From the NCBI GenBank assembly GCA_017394885.1, contig JAFPWO010000030.1:1-43576 (forward strand): a stretch of DNA of 43,576 nucleotides, read 5' to 3'. Shown piece after piece: positions 13,884-22,545 of this stretch (within the stretch, counting starts at the first letter, position 1; every line of letters starts with the position of its first letter). The notes under the pieces are model-generated. The model saw only the letters and a list, made by a program, of their open reading frames with translations. It ran no database searches and was not told where the DNA came from. The position numbers and the translations under genes are program-made. Origin of the DNA: Lachnospiraceae bacterium. Lineage in GTDB: Bacteria; Bacillota; Clostridia; Lachnospirales; Lachnospiraceae.

Positions 13884-15086
13884 TCAGCCGCCGGAGGAGT
13901 TCCTCACTTCCCGCATCATGAATTTTCTTGCCACATTGATCCCGATCTTATACGGCAGCGGCCGCAGATCCTTATCAGCCTTCTTTAACAGGTCCCGGAT
14001 CGGCAGTCCCTGCGGGCAGTGCTTTTCGCACTTGCCGCATTCCACGCACTGCGACGGGAACGCCGCTTCCTTTGTCATGCCCACCGTCTGCGCATACGCA
14101 AAGCGGGCCTTGCTTTTCGATTCAATATACATCTCATTCCAGCAGCGGAACGCCCCCGGAATATCCACATTTTTCGAGCAGGGCATACAGTACCGGCAGC
14201 CCGTGCACCCCACCTTTTCCTTTGCCCGGATATGGCGGCAGACCTTCCGGATCACCTCAAACTCGTCGGCCGTCCAGCTTCCCGCCTGCGCCTCGGACGC
14301 GATCCGGCAGTTTTCCTCCACCATCTCCAGAGAATTCATGCCCGACAGCACGCAGGTCACCTCCGGCTGATTATACAGCCACCGGAGGCCCCATTCCGCC
14401 GCGCTCCAGCCCTTGCCGGACGCGGCCATCACCTTCCGCGCGGACTCCGGCAGCATATTCACGAGCTTGCCCCCGCGCAGCGGTTCCATGATGATCACCG
14501 GGATGCATTTCGCCGCGGCGGCTTTCAGGCCCTTCACCCCGGCCTGTGAGACCTCGTCCAGATAGTTGTACTGGATCTGGCAGAAATCCCAGTCGTAAGC
14601 GTCCAGGATCTTTAAAAACATCTCCGTGTTGCCGTGGAAGGAAAAGCCGATGTTCCGGATCTGCCCCGCGGCCTTTTTCTCCGCGATCCACTCCGTGATG
14701 CCGAGCTTTAACAGCCGCTCCCACTGGAACACGTCCGTCAGCATGTGCATCAGATAATAGTCGATGTGATCCGTGCGCAGGCGGGACAGCTCCTCGTTGA
14801 AATAGCGGTCCACCGCCGCGCGGCTTCCGATCATATACTGCGGCAGTTTCGTCGCGATATTGATCTTATCCCGGATCCCGGTGCGCGCAAAGATCTCGCC
14901 CAACGCAGCCTCGCTCCCCGTGTAAATATAAGCCGTGTCATAATAATTCACGCCGGCCTCATAGGCGCTCATGAGCTCTTTTTCGGCTTTGTCGATATCG
15001 ATGCTCCGGCCCTTCGTCGTAAAACGCATGCAGCCGTAACCGAGGATCGAGATCGGCTCCTGATGCCTGTCATTTCTGTATTGCAT
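13884..15086 (-). CDS. Aldo/keto reductase with C-terminal 4Fe-4S domain
   Basis: A 400-residue enzyme. Residues 1 to about 280 form the AKR barrel with the catalytic tetrad visible as Asp50, Tyr55, Lys80 and His114. The C-terminal part carries two cysteine clusters, GCTGCRYCMPCSKNVDIP (about 292-309) and CVECGKCEKHCPQG (about 345-358), typical of ferredoxin-like AKRs of anaerobes. The likely role is reduction of an aldehyde or ketone with electrons passing through Fe-S centres; the substrate is unknown. GAGG is about 9-10 nt before the ATG. It begins 13 bp after the EIIC-like permease gene, so the two are co-transcribed. Confidence 0.9.
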   Translation of the reverse strand: MQYRNDRHQEPISILGYGCMRFTTKGRSIDIDKAEKELMSAYEAGVNYYDTAYIYTGSEAALGEIFARTGIRDKINIATKLPQYMIGSRAAVDRYFNEELSRLRTDHIDYYLMHMLTDVFQWERLLKLGITEWIAEKKAAGQIRNIGFSFHGNTEMFLKILDAYDWDFCQIQYNYLDEVSQAGVKGLKAAAAKCIPVIIMEPLRGGKLVNMLPESARKVMAASGKGWSAAEWGLRWLYNQPEVTCVLSGMNSLEMVEENCRIASEAQAGSWTADEFEVIRKVCRHIRAKEKVGCTGCRYCMPCSKNVDIPGAFRCWNEMYIESKSKARFAYAQTVGMTKEAAFPSQCVECGKCEKHCPQGLPIRDLLKKADKDLRPLPYKIGINVARKFMMREVRNSSGG

Positions 15087-15099
15087 AAAAACACATCCT

Positions 15100-16188
15100 C
15101 TACAGTTTCAGATCCCCGTCCTTGACCCAGCCGAGCCTGCGGACGCCGGCATGGAACAGGAGCGAGAGGACCGCTGGCAGCACGAAGGAGATCAGGATCA
15201 GGCCGGTCCAGTCAAAGGCGGTGATCGCAGCCTTCGTCCCGGTCGCCACGTCCTTGACCCAGCCGGTATAGACCCCGATCTGGCCTACCAGCCCGCAGGT
15301 CCCCATCCCGGAGGAGACCGGCGCGCCGTTCATTTTCAGCTTGAACAGGCAGGTCGCGATCGGTCCGGTCACGGCCGAAGCCAGCGTCGGCGCGATCCAG
15401 ATCCGCGGATTCTTAACAATATTCCCCATCTGCAGCATGGAGGTGCCGATCCCCTGCGAGATCAGGCCGCCCCACTTATTTTCTTTAAAGGAGATCACGG
15501 CAAAGCCGATCATCTGCGCGCAGCATCCGGCTACCGCCGCGCCGCCCGCGAGGCCCGTAAGGCCCAGCGCCGCGCAGATCGCCGCCGAAGAGATCGGGAG
15601 CGTTAAGGCCATGCCGACAAGTACGGCGACCAGGATGCCCATGAGGAAAGGCTGCAGCTCCGTCGCCCACATGATCAGATTCCCCAGCCACATCGCGGCC
15701 TTGCCGATGGGCGGCGCGATCAGCCAGGAGAAAAAGACGCCCACCGCGATCGTCACGAGCGGCGTCACCAGAATATCCACCCGCGTCTCCTTGGAGACGG
15801 CTTTCCCGCATTCCGCGGCGATAATCGCGATAAAGAGCACGGCCAGCGGGCCGCCCGCGCCGCCCAGGGCGTTCGCGGCAAAGCCCACGGAGATCATGGA
15901 GAAGAGCACCAGCGGCGGGCACTTTAAGGCATAGCCGATGGCCACCGCCATTGCCGGCCCGCTCATCGCCGTCGCGATCCCGCCCACGGTATAGTCTACC
16001 CCGGCCACGGTCGCCACGGTCTTCGTAAGGAAAGGGATCTGGAACTGCGTGCCGATCGTATTGATGATGGTCCCGATCAGCAGCGAGCAGAACAGACCCT
16101 GCGCCATGGCGCCGAGCGCGTCGATCGCGTAGCGTTTAAAAGAGATCTCGATATCTTTTTTCTTCAGAAAAGCCTGAAAAGCACTCAT
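15100..16188 (-). CDS. PTS EIIC-like membrane permease (PTS_EIIC_2 type)
   Basis: A 362-residue polytopic protein with about nine or ten hydrophobic segments and Gly-rich loops. It includes FAANALGGAGGPLAVLF and APVSSGMGTCGLVGQIGVYTG, the pattern of the PTS_EIIC_2 family. No EIIA or EIIB domain is fused or nearby, so it may act as a stand-alone permease or with distant PTS parts. Substrate is unknown. GGAGG is 8 nt before the ATG. It is the first gene of a two-gene unit with the ferredoxin-type aldo/keto reductase, which hints at import and reduction of the same compound (inference). Confidence 0.82.
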   Translation of the reverse strand: MSAFQAFLKKKDIEISFKRYAIDALGAMAQGLFCSLLIGTIINTIGTQFQIPFLTKTVATVAGVDYTVGGIATAMSGPAMAVAIGYALKCPPLVLFSMISVGFAANALGGAGGPLAVLFIAIIAAECGKAVSKETRVDILVTPLVTIAVGVFFSWLIAPPIGKAAMWLGNLIMWATELQPFLMGILVAVLVGMALTLPISSAAICAALGLTGLAGGAAVAGCCAQMIGFAVISFKENKWGGLISQGIGTSMLQMGNIVKNPRIWIAPTLASAVTGPIATCLFKLKMNGAPVSSGMGTCGLVGQIGVYTGWVKDVATGTKAAITAFDWTGLILISFVLPAVLSLLFHAGVRRLGWVKDGDLKL

Positions 16189-16213
16189 CTCCGAATCCTC
16201 CGAAAAGAATAAT

Positions 16214-16253
16214 ACAGCGGCACTTTCAGCATATCAGACTGAAGCGCCGCTGT
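16214..16253 (-). terminator. Terminator of the M56 gene
   Basis: Minus-strand hairpin with arms 16239-16253 and 16214-16229 (outer ACAGCGGC/GCCGCTGT, inner CTTCAG/CTGAA, small internal bulge) followed by a T-rich run. It separates the sensor gene from the permease gene. Confidence 0.7.
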
Positions 16254-16279
16254 CCACGGGAATTTATATTTTTAATCAT

Positions 16280-19165
16280 CTATTGCACGGTATACCGCCA
16301 TCCGTCTGCGAATTGCTGGGGGATATACACCGCCTTCGCGTGCGGATCTGCCGAGGATCCTTCTCCGATGATCTGCATTTCTCCGGCCTCTTCCAGCGAA
16401 TAATACAGGCGCCGGAAGCGGTAAATCTCCTTCTGATATCCATCTGTTACATTCCAGCCCATAACACAGCAGCCCATAACACAGGTTGCCTGATCTCTCC
16501 CGTTTATATCCCCGACATACAGTTCTTCAAAATAACTGTATCCAAAGGTAAAGTACCGTACGTAAACGTTCTCTTCCTTTCCGTCCCCGTCTATATCCAG
16601 CAGGTCTCCGTAGCTCGGGCGGCACTCCCATCCCTGCGCGATATATTCTGCAAGAGAAGAACAGGGGATCAGCTCGTCTATGGTTTTCTCTTCACTGCGC
16701 ATCCGTACCCGTGCGTACAGGATAAGCGCATCATTATCTCCATGCGCATAGATAAAATCAACCACCTGCATCCGCTCTTCGCTGCTCATTACGACGGAGA
16801 TCGTCCTCCCGTCCAGCGACACCAGACAGAGACGGTATCCCGCATCCTTCGGATAGAAATTATCCTCCAGCTGTTCGTTCAGCTCATATCCGGCATTCCG
16901 GCCGTTATAATAAAAGCTGTATCCGATGCTGCCGTCCCGGCCGGCACAGGCCTCCCATTTGATTTCATCGGTCTTTCCGTCCTGATCCAGATCGATCCGG
17001 AAGCCCTCGTTTTCCGCAAGGATACCGCCGTTGCCCACAGGCAGGATCCTGCCGCTCAGTATTTCCTTTTCATAGGCTGTCAGATCTTCCCAGACCGGTT
17101 CTTTCTGCAGGATATGATAACCGGAAGATATCCCGTAAAGGCTTACACCGTCCGCCCGCGGCACCATATAGAGATCCAGTTTATATTCTCCGCTGATCCG
17201 CTCCGGAACAGACAGCCAGTCTGACGTGTCCAGTTCGCTGACAGAAACCAGTTTTCCCTCCGGATCGTAGTGCCGAAGCTGCGCCGTCTGGCCGTCTACT
17301 TCATAATTGAAAAGCAGCAGTCCAGCGTTATAAGGGTACCAGCGTCCGTCGTAGTCAGCATAGATCACCTGAACTTCCGGCAGCGGAAGGCTGACGGTCC
17401 ATTCCCGGCCATCCCGCTCGATGATACGATACTGCCCCTCTCCCAGCTTCTGCACACGATATCCTTCTTCTGTCGGGGAAAATGCCGTATTTCCCGGCTC
17501 CCACAGGTAATTCGTATCTCCGTCCTTCATGATCAGAAGGACGCCGCTTCCATACGGGGTTCCGCTGACTTTCTGCATATCCCGTACATCTTCTGCCGTA
17601 ACGTCAGGAAGCGGAATTTTGTCAAGAATACTGACCTCTTTTTTGCTGTGATCCAGCGAGATACGGTACATGACCTCTTGGTCCAGTATATAATATCCCT
17701 GTCCGAGTCCGGCATCGGCGCATATCTGCCGGGGAGCTTCCATGAAATCAAGATCAAAAACGTGAAGCACCGATTCCCCTTGAATAGAAGAAGTATAGTT
17801 ATAAAACCTATCTGTTTTCCAGATAATTCGTTTCCCTGCAGTATCCAGCAGTCCAAAGCCAAAATCCGTTTCTCCGACATAATCACTCGGTGAAAACGGT
17901 TTGTCTGACAGCCCTTCGATCTCCTCCCGGCTCAGGAAAAAGATCCGCTCCGCAGCATACTGCCCGGTGTAGGGTGTTTCATCTTCCTGACCGCTGCTGC
18001 TTTCTTCCGAAGGTTCTGCCGGTACCGTGGCCGCTTCGGAAGACTCTGTCGGCGCTGCGGTCTCTGCCGGCGAACTGGTTTCCTCCGGGCTTTCCACCTC
18101 CTGCGAAGGTTGTGCCTCTGTCAATGCTTCCGTCGAAACAGTCTGCTCAAGTGTCTCCGACGGTTCCGACGTCCTCGACGGGTCGGTCAGCGCGCAGCCG
18201 GCTGTGACCAGCCCCGCCGCCAGGACAGCCAGCAGCGTCCAAAAGGCCGGCTTTCTGTAGCGAATCAGGGCCTTGATGCGTGTCCCGACGGCGACTTCTC
18301 CGAAAAACAGCGGGCAGACCGCCAGCGCCTTGCCGGGCCGGTTATACTCTAACAATGCCTCGGAATATTCCTTCCGATACGCCGCCGTCCGGTCTTTGAT
18401 CACCTTCTCATCGCAGGCCAATTCGATATCCCGGCAGAAGAAAAGATACGCCGCCCAGAGGACGGGATTAAACCAGTGGACCGCCAGCAGCACAAATCCG
18501 AAGGGCTTCCAGATATGGTCAAGGCGGGCAAGGTGCGCCTGCTCATGGGCCAGGACATATTCTCTCTGTTCTTCCGAAAGACCGGAAGGCAGATAAATCC
18601 GCGGCCGCACAGTGCCAAGGACAAACGGCGTGTCGATGGAATCGCACAGATAAACGCTGTCGCGCAGGCGGATGGAGGCTGCCGTGCGCCTTTTCATCCT
18701 TCCGTAGCTTACTAGCATATAAAGCAGCATGAGAGCCGCTCCGGCGATCCACACAAACGGCAGGACCGGAAGGACCGTGTTCTCAAAAGTTTTCGGCACT
18801 TCCCCGGTCTTTTCAGACACCTCCAGGTAGCGTTCTCCGCCTTCTTCCCGGACCGGCACCTCCGGATGGCTCATCCGTATCTGGTCAAAGCGCAAATCTG
18901 CTTCTTTCACCCGAACCGTCTTTTCGATATTCTGCTCTGTGATTGTTGTGACGGCGCTCCCGTCGGCCAGCTTTTCCGGAACGACCGAGATCCGGCTCTC
19001 CGGAAGGGCCGGGAGGATCAGACGCAGCGCGACCAGTGCCCACAGTGCACAGACGGCGGCTCGCGGCGCTTTGCGGAAGACCAGGCGCAGAAGCATTACG
19101 GCGCCGGCTACCAGCGCGGCGGAGAGGCTCATTTTAACGATTTGAAGAAAAATACTCTGAACCAT
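16280..19165 (-). CDS. BlaR1/MecR1-type M56 sensor metalloprotease with very large extracellular domain
   Basis: A 961-residue protein. The N-terminal part (about 1-320) has four hydrophobic segments and an M56 peptidase domain with zinc motif HEQAH at about 207-211. After the last helix (about 300-320) comes a Ser/Thr/Glu/Pro-rich spacer (about 325-390). A roughly 570-residue outer region follows, unlike the penicillin-binding domain of BlaR1. It contains acidic loops DLDQDGKTDE (about 722) and DIDGDGKEEN (about 854) that resemble calcium-binding repeats. The expected role is to sense an envelope signal and cleave the repressor encoded just upstream (20 bp gap). The ligand is unknown. Confidence 0.87.
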   Translation of the reverse strand: MVQSIFLQIVKMSLSAALVAGAVMLLRLVFRKAPRAAVCALWALVALRLILPALPESRISVVPEKLADGSAVTTITEQNIEKTVRVKEADLRFDQIRMSHPEVPVREEGGERYLEVSEKTGEVPKTFENTVLPVLPFVWIAGAALMLLYMLVSYGRMKRRTAASIRLRDSVYLCDSIDTPFVLGTVRPRIYLPSGLSEEQREYVLAHEQAHLARLDHIWKPFGFVLLAVHWFNPVLWAAYLFFCRDIELACDEKVIKDRTAAYRKEYSEALLEYNRPGKALAVCPLFFGEVAVGTRIKALIRYRKPAFWTLLAVLAAGLVTAGCALTDPSRTSEPSETLEQTVSTEALTEAQPSQEVESPEETSSPAETAAPTESSEAATVPAEPSEESSSGQEDETPYTGQYAAERIFFLSREEIEGLSDKPFSPSDYVGETDFGFGLLDTAGKRIIWKTDRFYNYTSSIQGESVLHVFDLDFMEAPRQICADAGLGQGYYILDQEVMYRISLDHSKKEVSILDKIPLPDVTAEDVRDMQKVSGTPYGSGVLLIMKDGDTNYLWEPGNTAFSPTEEGYRVQKLGEGQYRIIERDGREWTVSLPLPEVQVIYADYDGRWYPYNAGLLLFNYEVDGQTAQLRHYDPEGKLVSVSELDTSDWLSVPERISGEYKLDLYMVPRADGVSLYGISSGYHILQKEPVWEDLTAYEKEILSGRILPVGNGGILAENEGFRIDLDQDGKTDEIKWEACAGRDGSIGYSFYYNGRNAGYELNEQLEDNFYPKDAGYRLCLVSLDGRTISVVMSSEERMQVVDFIYAHGDNDALILYARVRMRSEEKTIDELIPCSSLAEYIAQGWECRPSYGDLLDIDGDGKEENVYVRYFTFGYSYFEELYVGDINGRDQATCVMGCCVMGWNVTDGYQKEIYRFRRLYYSLEEAGEMQIIGEGSSADPHAKAVYIPQQFADGWRYTVQ

Positions 19166-19185
19166 ATTTCCTCCCCGATAAAAGC

Positions 19186-19560
19186 TTATGGCCCGTCTTC
19201 TTCCGGCTTCCAGCTATCCAGCAGCTGACGGATTTCCTGATACTCCCGGGCGGAAAGCTTTCTTCCCGCGGAAAAGGCCGTCAGAAATGCCGGAAGCGAA
19301 CCCGCGAAGCTTTCTTCCACAAATTGCTTGCTCCTGTCCGAATAAAAATCTTCCTGCGGAACCAGAGACGTCACGACTCCGTTTTCATTCCGGAAGAAGC
19401 CCCGCTCACAGAGCTTGCGCAGGACCGTGTAGGTCGTGGATTTTTTCCATTCCAGTTCCTGTGCACACAGCCGGACCAGCTCCCCGGAACTGATCGGTTC
19501 GTTCTTCCAGATAATATCGGCAAAGCGGGTTTCCACCAGTCCGAGTTTTACTTCTGACAT
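19186..19560 (-). CDS. BlaI/MecI-family repressor
   Basis: A 124-residue winged-helix repressor with the family helix pattern (LGLVETRFADIIWKNEPISSGELV; KSTTYTVLRKLCERGF) and a C-terminal dimerisation part (FAGSLPAFLTAFSAGRKLS...). BlaI-type proteins block their own operon until cleaved by the partner M56 sensor, which is the next gene. The ATG at 19560 is chosen because GGAGG is 7 nt upstream; an upstream frame start at 19617 lies inside the operator region. Its targets probably include the two operators at 19579-19624. Confidence 0.93.
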   Translation of the reverse strand: MSEVKLGLVETRFADIIWKNEPISSGELVRLCAQELEWKKSTTYTVLRKLCERGFFRNENGVVTSLVPQEDFYSDRSKQFVEESFAGSLPAFLTAFSAGRKLSAREYQEIRQLLDSWKPEEDGP

Positions 19561-19578
19561 TCGAATGCCTCCTGTTTG

Positions 19579-19594
19579 GTCTATAACAATAAAC
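19579..19594. promoter_or_regulatory. Putative BlaI-type operator, proximal copy
   Basis: Minus-strand GTTTATTGTTATAGAC, an imperfect dyad of the form GTYTAT-N4-ATARAC. It matches the distal copy at 13 of 16 positions and lies between the transcription start and the ribosome site. Confidence 0.6.
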
Positions 19595-19607
19595 CTGTCT
19601 TGAGGCG

Positions 19608-19636
19608 AGTTTATCACAATAGACCAACCCTGTCAA
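19608..19636 (-). promoter_or_regulatory. Promoter of the repressor-sensor operon with distal operator
   Basis: Perfect -35 TTGACA (19631-19636), 17-bp spacer and -10 TAAACT (19608-19613). The distal operator GTCTATTGTGATAAAC (19609-19624) covers the -10 box and half the spacer, so repressor binding would block polymerase. Confidence 0.7.
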
Positions 19637-19646
19637 GCACTTTTTC

Positions 19647-19695
19647 AAAAAAGATAGGGAGCCAGGAATCGGCCCTTACGGACCCCCTGGCTCCC
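19647..19695 (-). terminator. Terminator of the amidohydrolase gene
   Basis: Minus-strand hairpin with 10-bp arms GGGAGCCAGG/CCTGGCTCCC (19686-19695 with 19657-19666) followed by TATCTTTTTT. Confidence 0.8.
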
Positions 19696-19727
19696 TTTCA
19701 GTCCCTGTTCAATGCTTCCTTTGTTTT

Positions 19728-21290
19728 TCAGTATGCTTTGCTGCCGGAAGTAATGCCGCGGGCGATGGCGCCGCCGATTTTCTCCCTGGCGCTGCGGTAC
19801 GGCTGTCCGCCGAGAAGCAGCTCTTCCACCTTCAGCGAGGCAATATCCTCTGCCGTATAGGGATTTCCGGAGAGGATCACCATGTCCGCGATCTTCCCGG
19901 CTTCGAGGCTCCCGCGCTCCTTCTCATCGAAGCTCGTCCAGTAGCCGTTATACGTGCACATCCGGAGCGCGTCCTGCACCGTTACCGCTTCCGCGCCGTT
20001 GCGGACGGCCTTATCCATCCAGACGATGGGATCCGGCGCGGTGCAGGGGGCATCGGAGCCGAAGGAAACGACGATCCCGTTGTCCCGGAAGGTTTTAAGC
20101 GGATTCAGCCTCGCCGCGCGATCTTCTCCCATGATGCTGACCAGATATTCATCCGGTTCCTGCTTCCAGTTGATAAACGCGCTCTGCACCGCCATCTGGA
20201 TATGATAGTCCCGGCAGATCCGGATCCCTTCCTCCGTGGGCAGGCAGTCGTGGATGATCCCGTGACGGTGATCCTCTCTGGGGTAATCGTCCAGTGCGGC
20301 CTTCAGCGCGCGGGTGGCCTGGTCGAACGCCTTGTCTCCGATCGCGTGCATCTCGATCTGCAGCCCGGCCCGGTTCGCTTCCTTACAGAAAGCGGTCACC
20401 TTCTCGTCGCTGTAATAGAGCACGCCATCTCCGCCCTCTTCGTCGATATACGGCTCATTCATGGCGGCGTCGTGCGAGCCGAAGCACCCGTCCAGCGCGC
20501 ATTCGAAGCAGCCGCCGATCCGCGGAAGCTTCCGGCTGAGCGCCACCTTCACCTTCAGCGACTGCGGGAAGACCCGCAGCTGGAAGCCGTTCTGCAGCGA
20601 TTTTGCGAAGATCTTTTCCATCGTGATATCCGCGTTTGCCGGGAAGCCGACGCCGCTCACCGTATGCACGAGGCCGATGCCACGGGAAGCCATGAAGTCC
20701 ACCGCATCCTGCATGTTCCGGAACAGCTCCGGCAGCGACAGGGAACCGCTGATGTAATCCGAGAAGCGGAAGAACGCTTCCTGATTCATCTCGCCTGTAT
20801 CCGGATGATAGCCGCGCAGGTCTTTTACCTTGGCGTCCAGCTTTTCCAGCAGTTTCGTATTGACGATGCAGGCGTGGCCGTCATATTTGACGACCATGAT
20901 CTCCTTGTCCGGGCAGACCGTATCCAGCTCCGCGCGGCTGATCAGGCGCCGTTCCCTTACGGAATAGGGCGAGGCGCCGAAGGCGATCAGCGTCTTTTTG
21001 TTCGCGGAGCGCTTCACGAAATCGCGGATCATGGCCGAGATCTCTTCATTCGACTCCGCTTCCATGACGTTGAGCCCCGCCTGGAAGGTGGAGAAGGAAG
21101 CAAAGTGCTGATGCGTATCCGCAAAAGCCGGGATCAGGGCTTTCTCTCCCAGCTCGACGCGCTCCGCGCTGTCATACATTTTCGGCAGTTCGTTTCCGAC
21201 AAAAACGATCCGTCCCTGGTCCTCCACCAGATACTCAAAAACCTTGTCCTCCCGGTTCACGCTGAGGACAGCGCCGTGATAGCATTTCAT
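19728..21290 (-). CDS. YtcJ-like metal-dependent amidohydrolase
   Basis: A 520-residue member of the amidohydrolase_3 family. Metal ligands are visible as FADTHQHF near the N terminus, HAIGD in the middle and SFGSDAP late in the barrel. The C-terminal segment GSLEAGKIADMVILSGNPY is the usual composite-domain closure. Such enzymes cleave amide or related bonds in small molecules; the substrate is not predictable. The ATG at 21290 has AGGAG 6 nt upstream; a start at 21317 would place the hairpin at 21305-21326 inside the coding part. The gene follows pta on the same strand but a terminator lies between them. Confidence 0.88.
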   Translation of the reverse strand: MKCYHGAVLSVNREDKVFEYLVEDQGRIVFVGNELPKMYDSAERVELGEKALIPAFADTHQHFASFSTFQAGLNVMEAESNEEISAMIRDFVKRSANKKTLIAFGASPYSVRERRLISRAELDTVCPDKEIMVVKYDGHACIVNTKLLEKLDAKVKDLRGYHPDTGEMNQEAFFRFSDYISGSLSLPELFRNMQDAVDFMASRGIGLVHTVSGVGFPANADITMEKIFAKSLQNGFQLRVFPQSLKVKVALSRKLPRIGGCFECALDGCFGSHDAAMNEPYIDEEGGDGVLYYSDEKVTAFCKEANRAGLQIEMHAIGDKAFDQATRALKAALDDYPREDHRHGIIHDCLPTEEGIRICRDYHIQMAVQSAFINWKQEPDEYLVSIMGEDRAARLNPLKTFRDNGIVVSFGSDAPCTAPDPIVWMDKAVRNGAEAVTVQDALRMCTYNGYWTSFDEKERGSLEAGKIADMVILSGNPYTAEDIASLKVEELLLGGQPYRSAREKIGGAIARGITSGSKAY

Positions 21291-21304
21291 AGGATTCTCC
21301 TCCG

Positions 21305-21326
21305 GGACCGGAAGCACTGCCGGTCC
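21305..21326. promoter_or_regulatory. Hairpin immediately before the amidohydrolase ribosome site
   Basis: Perfect 7-bp arms GGACCGG/CCGGTCC with an 8-nt loop. It ends a few bases before the AGGAG of the amidohydrolase gene. It could affect translation or be part of the pta termination region. Confidence 0.3.
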
Positions 21327-21341
21327 GTAAATGGGAAAGCA

Positions 21342-21383
21342 AAGGCTGCGGAAAAGGACGGTCCGCGTCTTTTCCGCAGCCTT
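21342..21383 (-). terminator. pta terminator
   Basis: Perfect 15-bp stem (21342-21356 with 21369-21383) with a 12-nt loop and a moderate T-rich tail (TTTGCTTTCCC) on the minus strand. Confidence 0.8.
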
Positions 21384-21408
21384 GCGGTTTCGATATCTTC
21401 TGTACGGT

Positions 21409-22404
21409 TTACGCCTGTGCCTGGACTGCGGTGATGGCGACCACGCCTACGATATCCTCGGCCGAGCAGCCGCGGGACAGGTCGTTCACGGGCTTGGCCA
21501 GACCCTGGCAGATGGGGCCGTAGGCTTCGGCATTGGCAAAGCGCTGCACCAGCTTGTAGCCGATGTTGCCGGCGTCCAGATCCGGGAATACCAGTACGTT
21601 CGCATGGCCGGCGACCGGGCTGTTCGGAGCCTTGGAAGCGCCTACCTTCGGAACGATGGCCGCATCCAGCTGCAGTTCGCCGTCGATCATGTACTGCGGA
21701 TATTCTTCCTTCGCCAGCTTCACGGCTTCCACGACTTTGGTCACGTCATCGTGCTTGGCGGAGCCCATGCTGGAGTGAGAAAGAAGCGCGACGCGCGGTT
21801 CCTTGCCGACCATCTTTTCGAAGGTCGCGGCAGAGGATCCGGCGATGGTGGAAAGCTCTGCGGAGGTCGGGTTCTGGACCAGGCCGCAGTCTGCGAACAC
21901 CAGCGTGCCGTTCTCGCCGTACGGGCAGTTCGGAACGATCATCAGGAAGAAGCTGGAAACGGTCTTCACGCCCGGTGCGGTCTTTAAGATCTGCAGGCAG
22001 GGGCGAAGCGTATCCGCCGTGGTGTGGCAGGCACCGGAGACCATGCCGTCGGCGTCGCCGACCTTGACCATCATCACGCCGTAATAGGTATAATCCTTCT
22101 TCAGAATGGCCAGCGCCTGTTCATAGGTCATGCCCTTGCTCTTGCGGAGTTCGGCAAACTTCTCGGCATACTCTTCCACCTTCGGGCCGTTCACGGGATC
22201 GACGATGGTCACGCCGCTCAGGTCGAAGCCGGCGCCGTAGGTCGCGATATCCTCGGGAGTCGCCACCAGGACCAGGTCGGCAAAGCCTTCCTTCTTGATC
22301 ATTTCGATGGCTTCATAGGTACGCTTGTCATTGGACTCCGGCAGAACGATGGTCTTTCTGTCAGCCGCTGCCTTGGCTTTTACTTCCTCAATAAAGCTGC
22401 TCAC
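21409..22404 (-). CDS. pta: Phosphate acetyltransferase
   Basis: A 331-residue short-form Pta that interconverts acetyl-CoA and acetyl phosphate in acetate fermentation. Family features include IVLPESNDKRTYEA at the start, GDADGMVSGACHTTADTLRP, and SHSSMGSAKHDDV with the conserved active-site region, then FPDLDAGNIGYKLVQR. Start is GTG at 22404 with GGAGG 9 nt upstream. The usual partner ackA is not in the window. It is transcribed divergently from pth. Confidence 0.96.
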   Translation of the reverse strand: MSSFIEEVKAKAAADRKTIVLPESNDKRTYEAIEMIKKEGFADLVLVATPEDIATYGAGFDLSGVTIVDPVNGPKVEEYAEKFAELRKSKGMTYEQALAILKKDYTYYGVMMVKVGDADGMVSGACHTTADTLRPCLQILKTAPGVKTVSSFFLMIVPNCPYGENGTLVFADCGLVQNPTSAELSTIAGSSAATFEKMVGKEPRVALLSHSSMGSAKHDDVTKVVEAVKLAKEEYPQYMIDGELQLDAAIVPKVGASKAPNSPVAGHANVLVFPDLDAGNIGYKLVQRFANAEAYGPICQGLAKPVNDLSRGCSAEDIVGVVAITAVQAQA

Positions 22405-22448
22405 GATATAGTTCCTCCTGTATTTTTTGTCGAGAGATTTCTGTCTTT

Positions 22449-22477
22449 ACTGTAGCAAATCGGAGCCAAAAGTGCAA
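22449..22477 (-). promoter_or_regulatory. pta promoter
   Basis: Minus-strand -35 TTGCAC (22472-22477), 17-bp spacer, -10 TACAGT (22449-22454). Confidence 0.65.
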
Positions 22478-22491
22478 GCGCTCTTTTCTGC

Positions 22492-22521
22492 TTGCCAAAC
22501 GATCCGGGAATTGAGTATAAT
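22492..22521 (+). promoter_or_regulatory. pth-mfd promoter
   Basis: -35 TTGCCA (22492-22497), 18-bp spacer and perfect -10 TATAAT (22516-22521), leaving a leader of roughly 18 nt before pth. It is back to back with the pta promoter. Confidence 0.75.
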
Positions 22522-22545
22522 GAATGGTTAGTGAGGTAAGACCCT

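Noticed and set aside
16280..19560. Beta-lactam resistance operon
   Set aside because: Repressor and M56 sensor are present, but no beta-lactamase or PBP2a gene lies nearby and the sensor domain shows no penicillin-binding motifs.
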